A stretch of DNA of 21,490 nucleotides from IMG/VR virus record IMGVR_UViG_3300021389_000185, positions 1 to 21,490 of that record. One strand, 5' to 3'. The notes beneath the pieces were generated by a model that was given only the letters and a program-made list of their open reading frames with translations, was not told the origin of the DNA and ran no database searches. Shown here piece after piece: positions 14,561-20,885 of this stretch. Each line of letters begins with the position of its first letter. The stretch's first letter is position 1. The translations under genes were made by a program, and so were the position numbers. The stretch is from a virus.

Positions 14561-15354
14561 CCAGGACAGTCATGAAACCTCTTGATGATGTCAGTTACGT
14601 ACCTCGCTTCCTTTTCAACGTCATCCGCGTATTCATACCACTCTGACGAATCACCAAAGAAAGGCTCGTAGATTCCGCTGGGGCACTTCTGGTTAGCGTT
14701 AAAGAGGTAGCCCCTGCCATTTCGTTTCAGTTTTACGCCTCCGTCTCGCAGGACTCTGTCAGGGTAGAAAGCCGTCGTTGATGCCTTGAACGCTCCACCT
14801 AGCTTTTCTGCGGTTGACTGAGAAGCCACAATTATCTCGGCTCCGTGTGCCTGCCCATCGTAGGCGTTAAAGTGCAGCTCTAACGCCACATCAAGCCGAA
14901 GAGCTCTCGATGTTTTTCCGTGCTCTCTCATCGCAGTTGCATAACCTAGCCTACCATCCCGGTAAATGATGTGAGCGCAGAAGCCTGACGAATTGAGCAT
15001 GCCCGCCGCTGCTTCCGCTACCTTGTTTCGACTCTCCCACTCATCACTTCCATCGATTGCCTTCGCACCTGTGCCGGGGGTGTGACCAACGAACAAGCCA
15101 ACATTGAGAACAGTGTCAGCGTCTGGGCAAGATACCTTGTTAGCGCACGGCCACACCCAAGGGTCCGGAAGTGTTGCCGTGTCGTTGTGGCTTGGGTTGG
15201 ACGTGTCTAGCACCTCTGCGTTAGCCTCGAGGATGTCCTCAACTAACGCTCTGGCGACTTTCGACCCTTGCCCAAGGAGCACGGAAAGACGGCTAGCCCT
15301 CCAGTTGTTCGCCTGGAGGTGCTCCCTATCTTGCGGCGTCAACGTCGTCAGCAC
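14557..15354 (-). CDS. Endolysin, N-acetylmuramoyl-L-alanine amidase (Amidase_3-like)
   Basis: Cuts the bond between MurNAc and the stem peptide to release phage. Residues 81-265 form the zinc amidase domain. Likely zinc ligands are H91 (in VGHTPGTG, in place of the usual DPGHGG), E107 (WESRNKVA) and H161 (LELHFNA), with E230 (IYEPFF) as catalytic Glu. The 80-residue N-terminus is not catalytic; it has a helical start (TPQDREHLQANNWRA) that might bind the cell wall, and C70/C76. There is no signal peptide, consistent with release through the adjacent holin. The GTG start overlaps the holin stop (TAGTG), and its stop overlaps the next ATG. Confidence 0.85.
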   Translation of the reverse strand: MLTTLTPQDREHLQANNWRASRLSVLLGQGSKVARALVEDILEANAEVLDTSNPSHNDTATLPDPWVWPCANKVSCPDADTVLNVGLFVGHTPGTGAKAIDGSDEWESRNKVAEAAAGMLNSSGFCAHIIYRDGRLGYATAMREHGKTSRALRLDVALELHFNAYDGQAHGAEIIVASQSTAEKLGGAFKASTTAFYPDRVLRDGGVKLKRNGRGYLFNANQKCPSGIYEPFFGDSSEWYEYADDVEKEARYVTDIIKRFHDCPG

Positions 15355-15530
15355 TACTGGCCGTTCTCAATGCCTTTGATCCCGCTTCTCAGCGTAACGG
15401 CTAACACTGCTGTAATGATCACTTGAACCGCATCAGCAATGTCAAGGCTCCCGGTTGCAACAGAAGCAATGGCCCCCGTGATAGACGCGAGAGCGGTTAA
15501 ATATGTTTTATAGCCTTGGAGGAATTTCAT
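15354..15530 (-). CDS. Holin-like small membrane protein, 58 aa
   Basis: A small gene directly upstream of the endolysin. The product begins MKFLQGYKTYLTALASITGA and has two hydrophobic segments, about 10-27 and 33-47, separated by a short acidic loop (GSLDIAD), with a charged C-terminus (LRSGIKGIENGQ). The opening (basic residue, GYKTY, then an Ala-rich helix) is often seen in short phage proteins placed just before endolysins and is consistent with a holin or holin accessory protein. Its TAG stop overlaps the endolysin GTG, so lysis functions are translationally coupled. The ATG has no Shine-Dalgarno (ACTAACTAAATACC upstream). Without functional data it might also be an antiholin. Confidence 0.72.
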   Translation of the reverse strand: MKFLQGYKTYLTALASITGAIASVATGSLDIADAVQVIITAVLAVTLRSGIKGIENGQ

Positions 15531-15585
15531 GGTATTTAGTTAGTATTTTGACTCGGTGTAATAATCTACCACACTAAAGCAAAAA

Positions 15586-16190
15586 CTAGGCATCCTTTAC
15601 TGTTTCTTTCTGGGATTGGATCGACTGGAGCCTTGCTAGGACCGTTGCGTTCATCTCTTCCGCTTCTTCTGCCTCTGTCTTTTCCACCGCGTACATTCTG
15701 CAATCATCGGCGGTAAAGGGGCTGGGTTTCTTCTTGGGGTCGCGGTGCAAGTTGAATAAATCCGCCCTAAGTTGGCCCCGCTCTAAATCTGCTCTTTCAT
15801 CGTCTTTCCGGATCGCATCCCTCAACGCGGAGACGTCCCCCAATGTTAGGGTGTAAAACTCTGCCTTGGTGACTCCTAGCCTAACGCGGAGGTTAGCCCA
15901 TATTGCAATAGGATCTAGGTAGCGCGTTTCTTCGCTCTCTTCTTCTTCGCAGGCTTTCCCGGCGAATCGTCCAGTTGTCCTAGCAGCTCTGCGACCTTCT
16001 CAAACAGTTCCGTTGGTCCCATCGAGAGCGCTTCTTCCATCGTGGGAGGGTTCTCCTCTCCTAGCTGAAGCGCTACATAAAGAGCGGTTAGTGTGCGAGG
16101 GTCTGACGAGTCGAGTTCGTCGCCCTTTAGTACGTTAACGCCTGCGTGTTCTGCTAGATAGCAGACGGCGTGCATTGTTAGTTGTTCCAT
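15586..16190 (-). CDS. Tail assembly chaperone GT, made by -1 frameshift (about 201 aa)
   Basis: A longer chaperone form that bridges tape measure and tail tube protein during tail assembly. It is read from the G start at 16190 to the slippery GGGAAAG (15954-15960), then shifts -1, re-reading base 15954, and continues to the TAG at 15586-15588. The -1 frame is open throughout. Just after the shift it is Glu-rich (ACEEEESEE), then reads LDPIAIWANLRVRLGVTKAEFYTLTLGDVSAL. A D-P-x-x-x-W-x-x-x-R-x-x-x-G segment followed by the EF-x-x-L-T pattern is the common form of tail chaperone second domains. The only in-frame start in this section is a TTG at 15843 that would remove this domain, so independent translation is unlikely. 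Confidence 0.82.
15915..16190 (-). CDS. Tail assembly chaperone G (short form, 91 aa)
   Basis: The short, normally abundant product of the tail chaperone pair, located right after the tail tube gene as in lambda (V-G-T). It is acidic and helical over residues 1-75 (LTMHAVCYLAEHAGV, then SMGPTELFEKVAELLGQL), followed by a Lys/Arg/Ala-rich tail (KPAKKKRAKKRAT) after the slippery site. In the frameshifted product that basic tail is replaced by an acidic Glu-rich linker, so the two forms differ sharply in charge. It starts with ATG 21 nt after a long intercistronic hairpin, with no Shine-Dalgarno. Confidence 0.8.
   Translation of the reverse strand: MEQLTMHAVCYLAEHAGVNVLKGDELDSSDPRTLTALYVALQLGEENPPTMEEALSMGPTELFEKVAELLGQLDDSPGKPAKKKRAKKRAT
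15954..15960 (-). promoter_or_regulatory. Programmed -1 frameshift site, G GGA AAG
   Basis: The transcript reads CCG GGA AAG in the G frame (codons for P-G-K, K being residue 79), giving the X XXY YYZ heptamer G GGA AAG, identical to the lambda G/GT slippery sequence and in the correct phase. The -1 frame leads into an open frame encoding a typical chaperone T domain. Confidence 0.85.
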
Positions 16191-16211
16191 GTTTTGACGA
16201 GGTTAGGCTCA

Positions 16212-16272
16212 GCGGGGTTTCGCCTGGGCCGGTGGATTCTGTAGAAAACACGCGGCCCAAGCTTAACCCCGC
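16212..16272 (-). promoter_or_regulatory. Long two-part hairpin between tail tube and chaperone genes
   Basis: The outer stem is GCGGGGTT (16212-16219) with AACCCCGC (16265-16272), 8 bp. A symmetric 5+5 internal loop follows, then a 6-bp inner stem TGGGCC (16225-16230) with GGCCCA (16254-16259) and a large apical loop. No U-tract follows in the late direction, so it is not a classical terminator. It may protect the upstream tail tube mRNA end, be a processing site, or lower chaperone expression. Confidence 0.7.
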
Positions 16273-16288
16273 CAAGAGATATTTTAGA

Positions 16289-16804
16289 TTATGGGGTAGG
16301 CGGGGCAGGAGGCCAGATAGGAGTAGTTTCTGCCGGATCGATCAGACTTAGAATTGATTCCTGTGCTACGTGGAACTCTCCCGTAGGAGTGATAGTAAAC
16401 GTGCGCCGTGTCTGCTCGTTCGGACTGATGTCATGAGACCCTAGAGAAGACACAAACCCTGACCAGATCTCACCTGATGCGTTGGAATCAGTGTACTCAA
16501 CCATAAACAAGGCAGTTGTGTTAGCTTCAAACGCTGAGACCAAAAGCTGATGGTTCTCTGTGTTGTTGTCTGCCACCTCTGACGGATTGCTTCGAACCTC
16601 CGCAGTGAGCTCTCCGAAGGACTTTGCCCCGCCTTCTTTAAGACGTTCTTCTGCTTGGACCCCGGCGACGCAGTCAAGAAGGTCATCGTCTTCGATGACT
16701 TCCCGGGTCCTCTCAGGGGTGCTCATGTTGTACAGTTTCCCGATCTCAGAAAAGTTTAGTCCTGCGTCAGTTGATATTGATAGTTTGGAGCATAGTCCTC
16801 TCAT
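16289..16804 (-). CDS. Major tail tube protein
   Basis: Polymerises into the tail tube, in the place of lambda gpV. It is a 171-aa, beta-rich protein beginning with a loop-strand region (LSISTDAGLNFSEIGKLYNMSTPERTREVIE, residues 8-38) whose form G-x-x-F-x-x-I-x-x-L, then a polar loop and a charged strand, is common in tail tube proteins. The middle has the KSFGELTAEVRS strand and LLVSAFEANTTALFMVEY. The end has GEIWSGFVSSLGSHDISPNEQTRRTFTITPTGE, as in tail tube domains ending in an A/T-x-V/I-T-x-T-G strand. A Pro-rich tail (PPAPPTP) closes it. The position before the G/GT frameshift pair supports the call. A hairpin follows the gene. Confidence 0.78.
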   Translation of the reverse strand: MRGLCSKLSISTDAGLNFSEIGKLYNMSTPERTREVIEDDDLLDCVAGVQAEERLKEGGAKSFGELTAEVRSNPSEVADNNTENHQLLVSAFEANTTALFMVEYTDSNASGEIWSGFVSSLGSHDISPNEQTRRTFTITPTGEFHVAQESILSLIDPAETTPIWPPAPPTP

Positions 16805-16842
16805 GGTATTTCTATTTTAGGGTGTTAGTTAGTTGTTGCTAG

Positions 16843-17037
16843 CTAATTTAACGCGGATTCATCCGATTCAGTAGGTGCCGAGGCTCCCCGTGCAGCTTCT
16901 GAGATCGTGACCGCTATAGGGAGAATCTGCGAGGCTGCATTGATGCCGCCTTGTTTTACGGCTAGATCTAATGCGGCCATTACAGCGTTTGCTTGATCTT
17001 CAGTTAGTGTGACTGTGACTTCTGACGAGGTTTTCAT
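16843..17037 (-). CDS. Unknown small protein, 64 aa
   Basis: No recognised family. Predicted one or two helices (TEDQANAVMAALDLAVKQGG and ASQILPIAVTISEAARG) and a Ser/Glu-rich end. The ATG at 17037 is chosen over an in-frame ATG at 17079: the longer form would overlap the upstream gene by 19 nt and add an odd MDCLRINITQQRNT extension. The 17037 start follows a C/A-rich leader (ATAACACAACAACGAAACAC) like those before neighbouring genes. It lies just upstream of the tail tube gene and might be a minor virion or assembly protein. Confidence 0.55.
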   Translation of the reverse strand: MKTSSEVTVTLTEDQANAVMAALDLAVKQGGINAASQILPIAVTISEAARGASAPTESDESALN

Positions 17038-17060
17038 TGTGTTTCGTTGTTGTGTTATGT

Positions 17061-17432
17061 TTATTCTGAGACAATCCATTCTGGTTTCATCTCACCAAGG
17101 GTGCCGGTTTCATCAATCACGTAAGCGGTGACTTTCTCCCATGGCTCGAAATCCGCCATGCTAGCCGTTTCGAGCATCTCCACCACCGCAGCATGTCGTG
17201 AGAAGACGGGAACCAGGTCAGCTCCGAGCGCCGTGACGATCTCCTGAACTTCCTCCTTAGGTTTCGGGTTCTCCTTGGTCCCCCAGATAAGCTCGAACCC
17301 CCGCTGGACGGAGTTCGCAAGACGGTTGAGGGTGAGGTCTGAGTCAGAAACGAGTTGCTTTGCTACCCGCTCAGCTTCGGTAGGCTCTGCTTGTGGTGCT
17401 GCTGGTGTGATGATGTTGTTAGTAGTTGCCAT
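17061..17432 (-). CDS. Unknown small protein downstream of the fibre gene, 123 aa
   Basis: No named family assigned. Residues 1-20 are low-complexity (TTNNIITPAAPQAEPTEAE). Residues ~30-95 are helical with LTLNRLANSVQRGFELIWGTKENPKPKEEVQEIVTALGADL and then FSRHAAVVEMLE. This 'QRGFELIW ... ALG ... LF/VF ... H/A' layout recurs in small phage proteins located beside tail-fibre genes, of unknown role. It could be a fibre chaperone or attachment factor by position. The ATG is preceded by a C/A-rich leader without Shine-Dalgarno, 18 nt after the fibre stop. Confidence 0.65.
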   Translation of the reverse strand: MATTNNIITPAAPQAEPTEAERVAKQLVSDSDLTLNRLANSVQRGFELIWGTKENPKPKEEVQEIVTALGADLVPVFSRHAAVVEMLETASMADFEPWEKVTAYVIDETGTLGEMKPEWIVSE

Positions 17433-17450
17433 GATAATTGTGTTGTGTTG

Positions 17451-19007
17451 TTAGACTGATGCTGTGATTCCGATGTTCTCGAGCGCTACGAGGATTGCGT
17501 TGATTGCCGTTCTCGATTCTGCGTCAACCGTCGCACCTCCACTAGGGTCCGCAATGTGAGAGGCTTGTGCGGGTGGAGTGACGCCGTGCAAACCTACAGC
17601 GCCAGCAAAGGTAGCGTCCCCTGCTGAATCGACTAGCAGTGCCTCCACTTGGTTGCCTGTCCTCAGCACGAATTGGCCAGCAGTAAAGTCTGTGGAAATC
17701 TCGAATGTGTTTTCACCGCTAAACCCAGAATATCCTATCCTGTTCGTGTTAGCGCCCCGGTAATAGGTAATATAGGCCTTAGTGGTCGAATCGGTGGCTG
17801 CCTCAGTATCAGACAATCTCAACAGCTCATTGTCTCCCTGGAGAGAGACCAGCCCAGCCTTTATACTCATGTCCCGAACCGTTCCACCTCCCGAGCCTGC
17901 CTCTGTCCCAATGACAAAAGTGTCAGCAGTATCATTCCATCCGATGTGGGCGCGCTCGTAGTCGGTGGCGTTTGTGTAGGTGTTATAGATGTTAAACGTT
18001 TGGGCGTTGACACCGTTACGTTGGCCGAGGGTGTTGGCTGCGTCCCTGACCAGCTTGAGGTCGGCACTACCGACCGCCGACCAGGAATCGCCAACTGTGT
18101 CTCGCCACCCGAGTTCCAGCTCTGAGTTCAGGAGGAGCGTCCGCCCTGCGCCGCCAGACCCTGCTACGAAATTAACCAGCTCCCGTGATGGTCCTCCTCC
18201 GGAGTCATTCACAAACATCCTCATCCTACCGTTTATTGATGACAGAGCAGAGGTTCTCCCTGATGAAGAAGCAAAATTAAGGTAACAATTATCGTTGTAC
18301 GCTCGGGATTCAATAGCCAACTCCGCGCTATTGAGTGCAGTCCCTCCGAAGACAGTCGCGCCGCCAGCCGCTGAAGCCTGTAATAGACTCACTCCACCCA
18401 CCTGCAAATCTAGCAGGTTGCTAGTGCCAGGACTGAGAGTGTCAGTCTGGTTAATCAGCAAGCCAGTATCATTGCCCGCCGCCTTATTGGTAGTGTAGTC
18501 GAGCGTCAGTGCCGCTTCGTCGCCCATTGCCTGATCCAGCACGATTGGCGTTGATGCCGTAATCAGTGTATTCGCGTCCGCGTCGAATGCACCCCCGCCC
18601 GCTGCGTCAATTGCTGCTTGGGTTAGGGTCGAGATCGGCTTATCCAGGTCACTTGTGTTGTCGACGTTACCTAGACCAACCTGCGCGGCTGTTACCGTGT
18701 GGGGGTTGTTAGTCAGTGCTTCGTGGTTGTCTACGTCAGTCTGGACAACCCCGATAGCAGTGGCTTGCAGTGTTGAAACTGGTTTGTCTAGATCGCTGGT
18801 GTTGTCGACTTGATCCAGACCTGCAATCGTTCCCGCATTGGTTATATTGCCGTCCTTGTCGACTTTGAACTTGCTAGTGCCTCCTATTTGCAGGTCCAAT
18901 AGTTTACTTCCTGCGGCACTAGCAGTGTCAGCAACGTTAATTTTTATGGCATCGAAGACAGTTGTGCCGTCGTTCCAGGTATCTGTTAGGTTGTAGATCT
19001 TTGGCAT
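17451..19007 (-). CDS. Tail-fibre-like structural protein
   Basis: Probably an elongated trimeric virion fibre or appendage. Residues 1-60 contain strands of the type LLDLQIGGTSKFKVDKDGNIT, seen in beta-helical fibre stalks, with a second LLDLQVGGVSLLQASAAGG near residue 200. Two copies of a common fibre repeat are present: GLDQVDNTSDLDKPVSTL (63-80) and GLGNVDNTSDLDKPISTL (111-128). Further on are LELGWRDTVGDSWSAVGSADL and repeated beta segments. The end (SHIADPSGGATVDAESRTAI...) is a motif often closing such proteins. It is unusual in lying between the tail completion and tail tube genes rather than after the J-like gene. It shares a 35-bp segment with the early 234-aa gene. Confidence 0.85.
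   Translation of the reverse strand: MPKIYNLTDTWNDGTTVFDAIKINVADTASAAGSKLLDLQIGGTSKFKVDKDGNITNAGTIAGLDQVDNTSDLDKPVSTLQATAIGVVQTDVDNHEALTNNPHTVTAAQVGLGNVDNTSDLDKPISTLTQAAIDAAGGGAFDADANTLITASTPIVLDQAMGDEAALTLDYTTNKAAGNDTGLLINQTDTLSPGTSNLLDLQVGGVSLLQASAAGGATVFGGTALNSAELAIESRAYNDNCYLNFASSSGRTSALSSINGRMRMFVNDSGGGPSRELVNFVAGSGGAGRTLLLNSELELGWRDTVGDSWSAVGSADLKLVRDAANTLGQRNGVNAQTFNIYNTYTNATDYERAHIGWNDTADTFVIGTEAGSGGGTVRDMSIKAGLVSLQGDNELLRLSDTEAATDSTTKAYITYYRGANTNRIGYSGFSGENTFEISTDFTAGQFVLRTGNQVEALLVDSAGDATFAGAVGLHGVTPPAQASHIADPSGGATVDAESRTAINAILVALENIGITASV
18599..18633 (-). repeat. Copy B of a 35-bp inverted repeat shared with the early 234-aa gene
   Basis: The reverse complement equals 737-771 except for one base. 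It encodes STLTQAAIDAA (fibre residues 126-136), continuing the second DNTSDLDKPISTL fibre repeat, so the fibre gene is the likely source. Confidence 0.95.
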
Positions 19008-19019
19008 GATGTAATTAGT

Positions 19020-19508
19020 TTAGGCAGTTCTCTGGAATAGTTGCTCGCCGAATCTGTCAGTGATCGCGTCTCCTGCACGGTCCTCAATGGACGGGAGCGC
19101 TGCCAATGCCTTGAGCTCAAACGCGGATTCCCAGACGAACCCGGCACCGTAAGAACCATCATCAGGATCGAAGTCATCGAAGAACCCTGAGATGTCCGTG
19201 TGAGTGATGAAATTATCAGTTGAGATCTCAGTGCCGCAGGAACCGAGAAGGGTTCCCGCCAGTCCAGAACGCAGTTCGTCGGCTTCCGAACGGCTGTTTG
19301 CATAGATCCTAATTTGAGTGGAGAAGATCGAGTCATCCAGCCCAGAACCTATATTGATCTCGAATTCTGCACCTAGGGACTGATAAACGATGCACGGGTT
19401 CGCAGTGCCGTCTGGTGCTTGGTCAGGGTAGACCCTGCGTGATACGTCGACAGGTGTTCCCGACTTAACAAGAGCCACTAACCATTTCTTCAGAGGGCCT
19501 GGATTCAT
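19020..19508 (-). CDS. Tail completion/terminator protein (DUF3168-like)
   Basis: Probably caps the head-proximal end of the tail and joins it to the head. Features: KKWLVALVKSGTPVDVSRRVYPDQAPDGTANPCIVYQSLGAEFE (7-50), with Y-P/D-x-A-P-x-x-x-x-P-x-I-V-Y, as in DUF3168-type tail completion proteins. Then comes the strand FSTQIRIYANSRSEADELRSGLAGTL (62-87), with x-x-I-x-I-Y-A followed by a helix, the other hallmark of the family. The C-terminal ~50 residues (Asp/Gly/Phe-rich, then a helix) extend beyond it. The 4-nt overlap with the HK97 gp10-like gene and its place in the connector-gp10-completion series support the call. Confidence 0.75.
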   Translation of the reverse strand: MNPGPLKKWLVALVKSGTPVDVSRRVYPDQAPDGTANPCIVYQSLGAEFEINIGSGLDDSIFSTQIRIYANSRSEADELRSGLAGTLLGSCGTEISTDNFITHTDISGFFDDFDPDDGSYGAGFVWESAFELKALAALPSIEDRAGDAITDRFGEQLFQRTA

Positions 19509-19936
19509 ATCTTAAAGTGATCGTTGAAGGTGTCTAGCCCATTAGCACGGAACTTGATCGCCGCAGGAACAAGGAAAGGTTTTGCCGCGTGATACTTTGT
19601 CCCTAGCTCTAGGAATCTGTAAAAACGAACAGCCTCATCTGGTTGGTATGTTCTGCGCGTCCTTCTTCCTGATTTCGTTAATCCTTTAGCCCTAACGAAC
19701 CTCTTACTAACAAACTCGCCTGGTCTTGTGGTAAGCGTCCTAATGTTAGGTGAAGGTTTGTCTATAATCAACGAGCGCTTAACGTGCGCTGAGGTTGCTC
19801 TACTTTTAGCATCCCTAAGTAGCTGATCCCCGCTGGCATCAAGTGCCTCAAGGGTTGCCTTCTTAATACGAGGCTTCATCCCCTCGATCCTTCGGTTGAT
19901 CTCGGCAACGCCTTTGACTGAGTGCCCAAAGATCAT
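19505..19936 (-). CDS. HK97 gp10-like head-tail joining protein
   Basis: Functions in head-tail joining or tail completion. The C-terminal signature RFYRFLELGTKYHAAKPFLVPA (104-125) is the classic x-Y-x-x-x-x-E-x-G-T-x-x-x-x-x-x-P-F-L-x-P-A of HK97 gp10/lambda gpZ-related proteins. The N-terminus has KGVAEINRRIEGMKPRIKKATLEALDASGDQLLRDAKSRA, the usual long helix. The region between is strongly basic (KSGRRTRRTYQ). It overlaps both neighbours by 4 nt, so the connector, gp10-like and completion genes form a coupled trio. Confidence 0.88.
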   Translation of the reverse strand: MIFGHSVKGVAEINRRIEGMKPRIKKATLEALDASGDQLLRDAKSRATSAHVKRSLIIDKPSPNIRTLTTRPGEFVSKRFVRAKGLTKSGRRTRRTYQPDEAVRFYRFLELGTKYHAAKPFLVPAAIKFRANGLDTFNDHFKI

Positions 19937-20514
19937 GCGGCGGCGAATGTCCTCACTCTAAACGGATCACATAGCCTCTTAGCGCCTTCAGGTACGTCCG
20001 CCATCTTGTTAGAATCAACCTCAGCCCTGTTGTGAAAAAAGTGGGCAACGAGAAACAGAATAGCCTGTTTTAGTTGTGCGGGTAGATCCACGTCAGCGTA
20101 GCCTACCGTGAAAGTAATAGTGACATCTTTGCTAGGTTCATGGCCGGAAACCTGAACGACCGCTACTCCGCTAGCGTCGACCAGGAACGAGGAGGCGATG
20201 TCGTCCTCCACTTCCTCTAGTCTCATCGGAGAACCATCTTCTAGTAACATTGGGGTGCCGTCCTCTAAGAGCATCGCCCCTTTCGACTGCTGCACACTGT
20301 CAATCGTCTGGACTGGGTAGGCAGGGAGAGTTGTCTTACCTCCCTCAGCTAGCGTGGTGATGAATGTCTTCTGGCTTTGCTCAATCTCCGTACCAGTGTA
20401 GTCAGCAATCCAACTTAACGCCGCTGGGTAGTAATAGTCTTCAATCAACTCATCCTCAGCGTTGCTCGATACCCGGAGGTGCTTCTTGAGAAGTGCTAGA
20501 GTTACAAAGGCCAT
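19933..20514 (-). CDS. Head-tail connector (HK97 gp6-like)
   Basis: Forms the ring beneath the portal that connects head to tail. LALLKKHLRVSSNAEDELIEDYYYPAALSWIADYTG (6-41) matches the gp6-like adaptor opening (L-K-x-H-L-R-x-x-x-x-x-D-D-x-L-I-x-x-x-x-x-A-A-x-x-x-I-x-x-x-T-G). DLPAQLKQAILFLVAHFFHNRAEV (148-171) matches its closing helix (P-x-x-x-K-x-A-I-L-x-L-V-x-x-x-x-x-x-R). Inserted in the middle is a tandem octapeptide, MLLEDGTP MLLEDGSP MRLEE (81-101). Insertions of this sort are seen in other phage connectors. The order capsid, small protein, connector is the usual HK97-like one. Confidence 0.85.
   Translation of the reverse strand: MAFVTLALLKKHLRVSSNAEDELIEDYYYPAALSWIADYTGTEIEQSQKTFITTLAEGGKTTLPAYPVQTIDSVQQSKGAMLLEDGTPMLLEDGSPMRLEEVEDDIASSFLVDASGVAVVQVSGHEPSKDVTITFTVGYADVDLPAQLKQAILFLVAHFFHNRAEVDSNKMADVPEGAKRLCDPFRVRTFAAA
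20227..20274 (-). repeat. 24-bp tandem duplication within the connector gene
   Basis: Encodes MLLEDGTP followed by MLLEDGSP, with a third partial MRLEE. The copies have diverged at synonymous sites. Confidence 0.7.
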
Positions 20515-20516
20515 GG

Positions 20517-20828
20517 TTAGCTAATTTCTTTGGCTAAGTTCTTTCGGATGTAAATTGCCGCAACGTTAGCAGGTAAAACCGCCAAGTCCCCACTATTTAA
20601 TGCAACCCCAGCAAAGCCTAAAGACCATTTCATCTCTACCTTAACCGTCCCACCGTCTACCATTTTCACCCCATCGACAAGGTCAAAACATCTCCCAGGA
20701 GATGAGACATAAGGCAAAGTGCCGGCATTCTTGGCTTTGCGCTTCGCTCGCTTCTTCTTCTTCTTCGGAGGTTCCTCATCAAGGGTTTCCTCTAACAAAG
20801 CGTCGTCTCTTTCTAGTTCGTCTTCCAT
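20517..20828 (-). CDS. Unknown head-region protein with acidic/basic N-terminus, 103 aa
   Basis: Lies between the capsid and connector genes. The N-terminus is strongly acidic (residues 2-19, EDELERDDALLEETLDEE), followed by Pro-Pro and a polybasic stretch KKKKKRAKRKAKNAG (22-36). The remaining ~65 residues (CFDLVDGVKMVDGGTVKVEMKWSLG, then GDLAVLPANVAAIYIRKNL) look like a small beta-domain. Such a protein may decorate the capsid, bind packaged DNA or help head completion; none is provable here. The polybasic part is similar in composition to the tail of chaperone G, probably by convergence. It ends 2 nt before the connector ATG. Confidence 0.65.
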   Translation of the reverse strand: MEDELERDDALLEETLDEEPPKKKKKRAKRKAKNAGTLPYVSSPGRCFDLVDGVKMVDGGTVKVEMKWSLGFAGVALNSGDLAVLPANVAAIYIRKNLAKEIS

Positions 20829-20845
20829 AGTCTCTGGGGGTATGT

Positions 20846-20874
20846 GGGACCGCTGACACTATGCCAGCGGTCCC
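20846..20874 (-). promoter_or_regulatory. Hairpin after the major capsid gene
   Basis: A perfect 10-bp stem, GGGACCGCTG (20846-20855) with CAGCGGTCCC (20865-20874), and a 9-nt loop, in the short gap between the capsid stop and the next ATG. There is no U-tract on the late strand, so it is more likely an mRNA-stabilising, processing or attenuating element than a full terminator; downstream head genes have no other visible promoter. Confidence 0.75.
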
Positions 20875-20885
20875 TTGTGATCTTG

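Noticed and set aside
15586-15843. Separate gene starting at TTG 15843
   Set aside because: The frame is open upstream to the slippery site and the conserved chaperone domain begins before the TTG, so it is the frameshifted part of GT.
20736-20770. Similarity between the polybasic codons of the 103-aa head-region gene and the basic tail of chaperone G
   Set aside because: Both are low-complexity AAG-rich stretches; the similarity is compositional and does not extend into flanking sequence.
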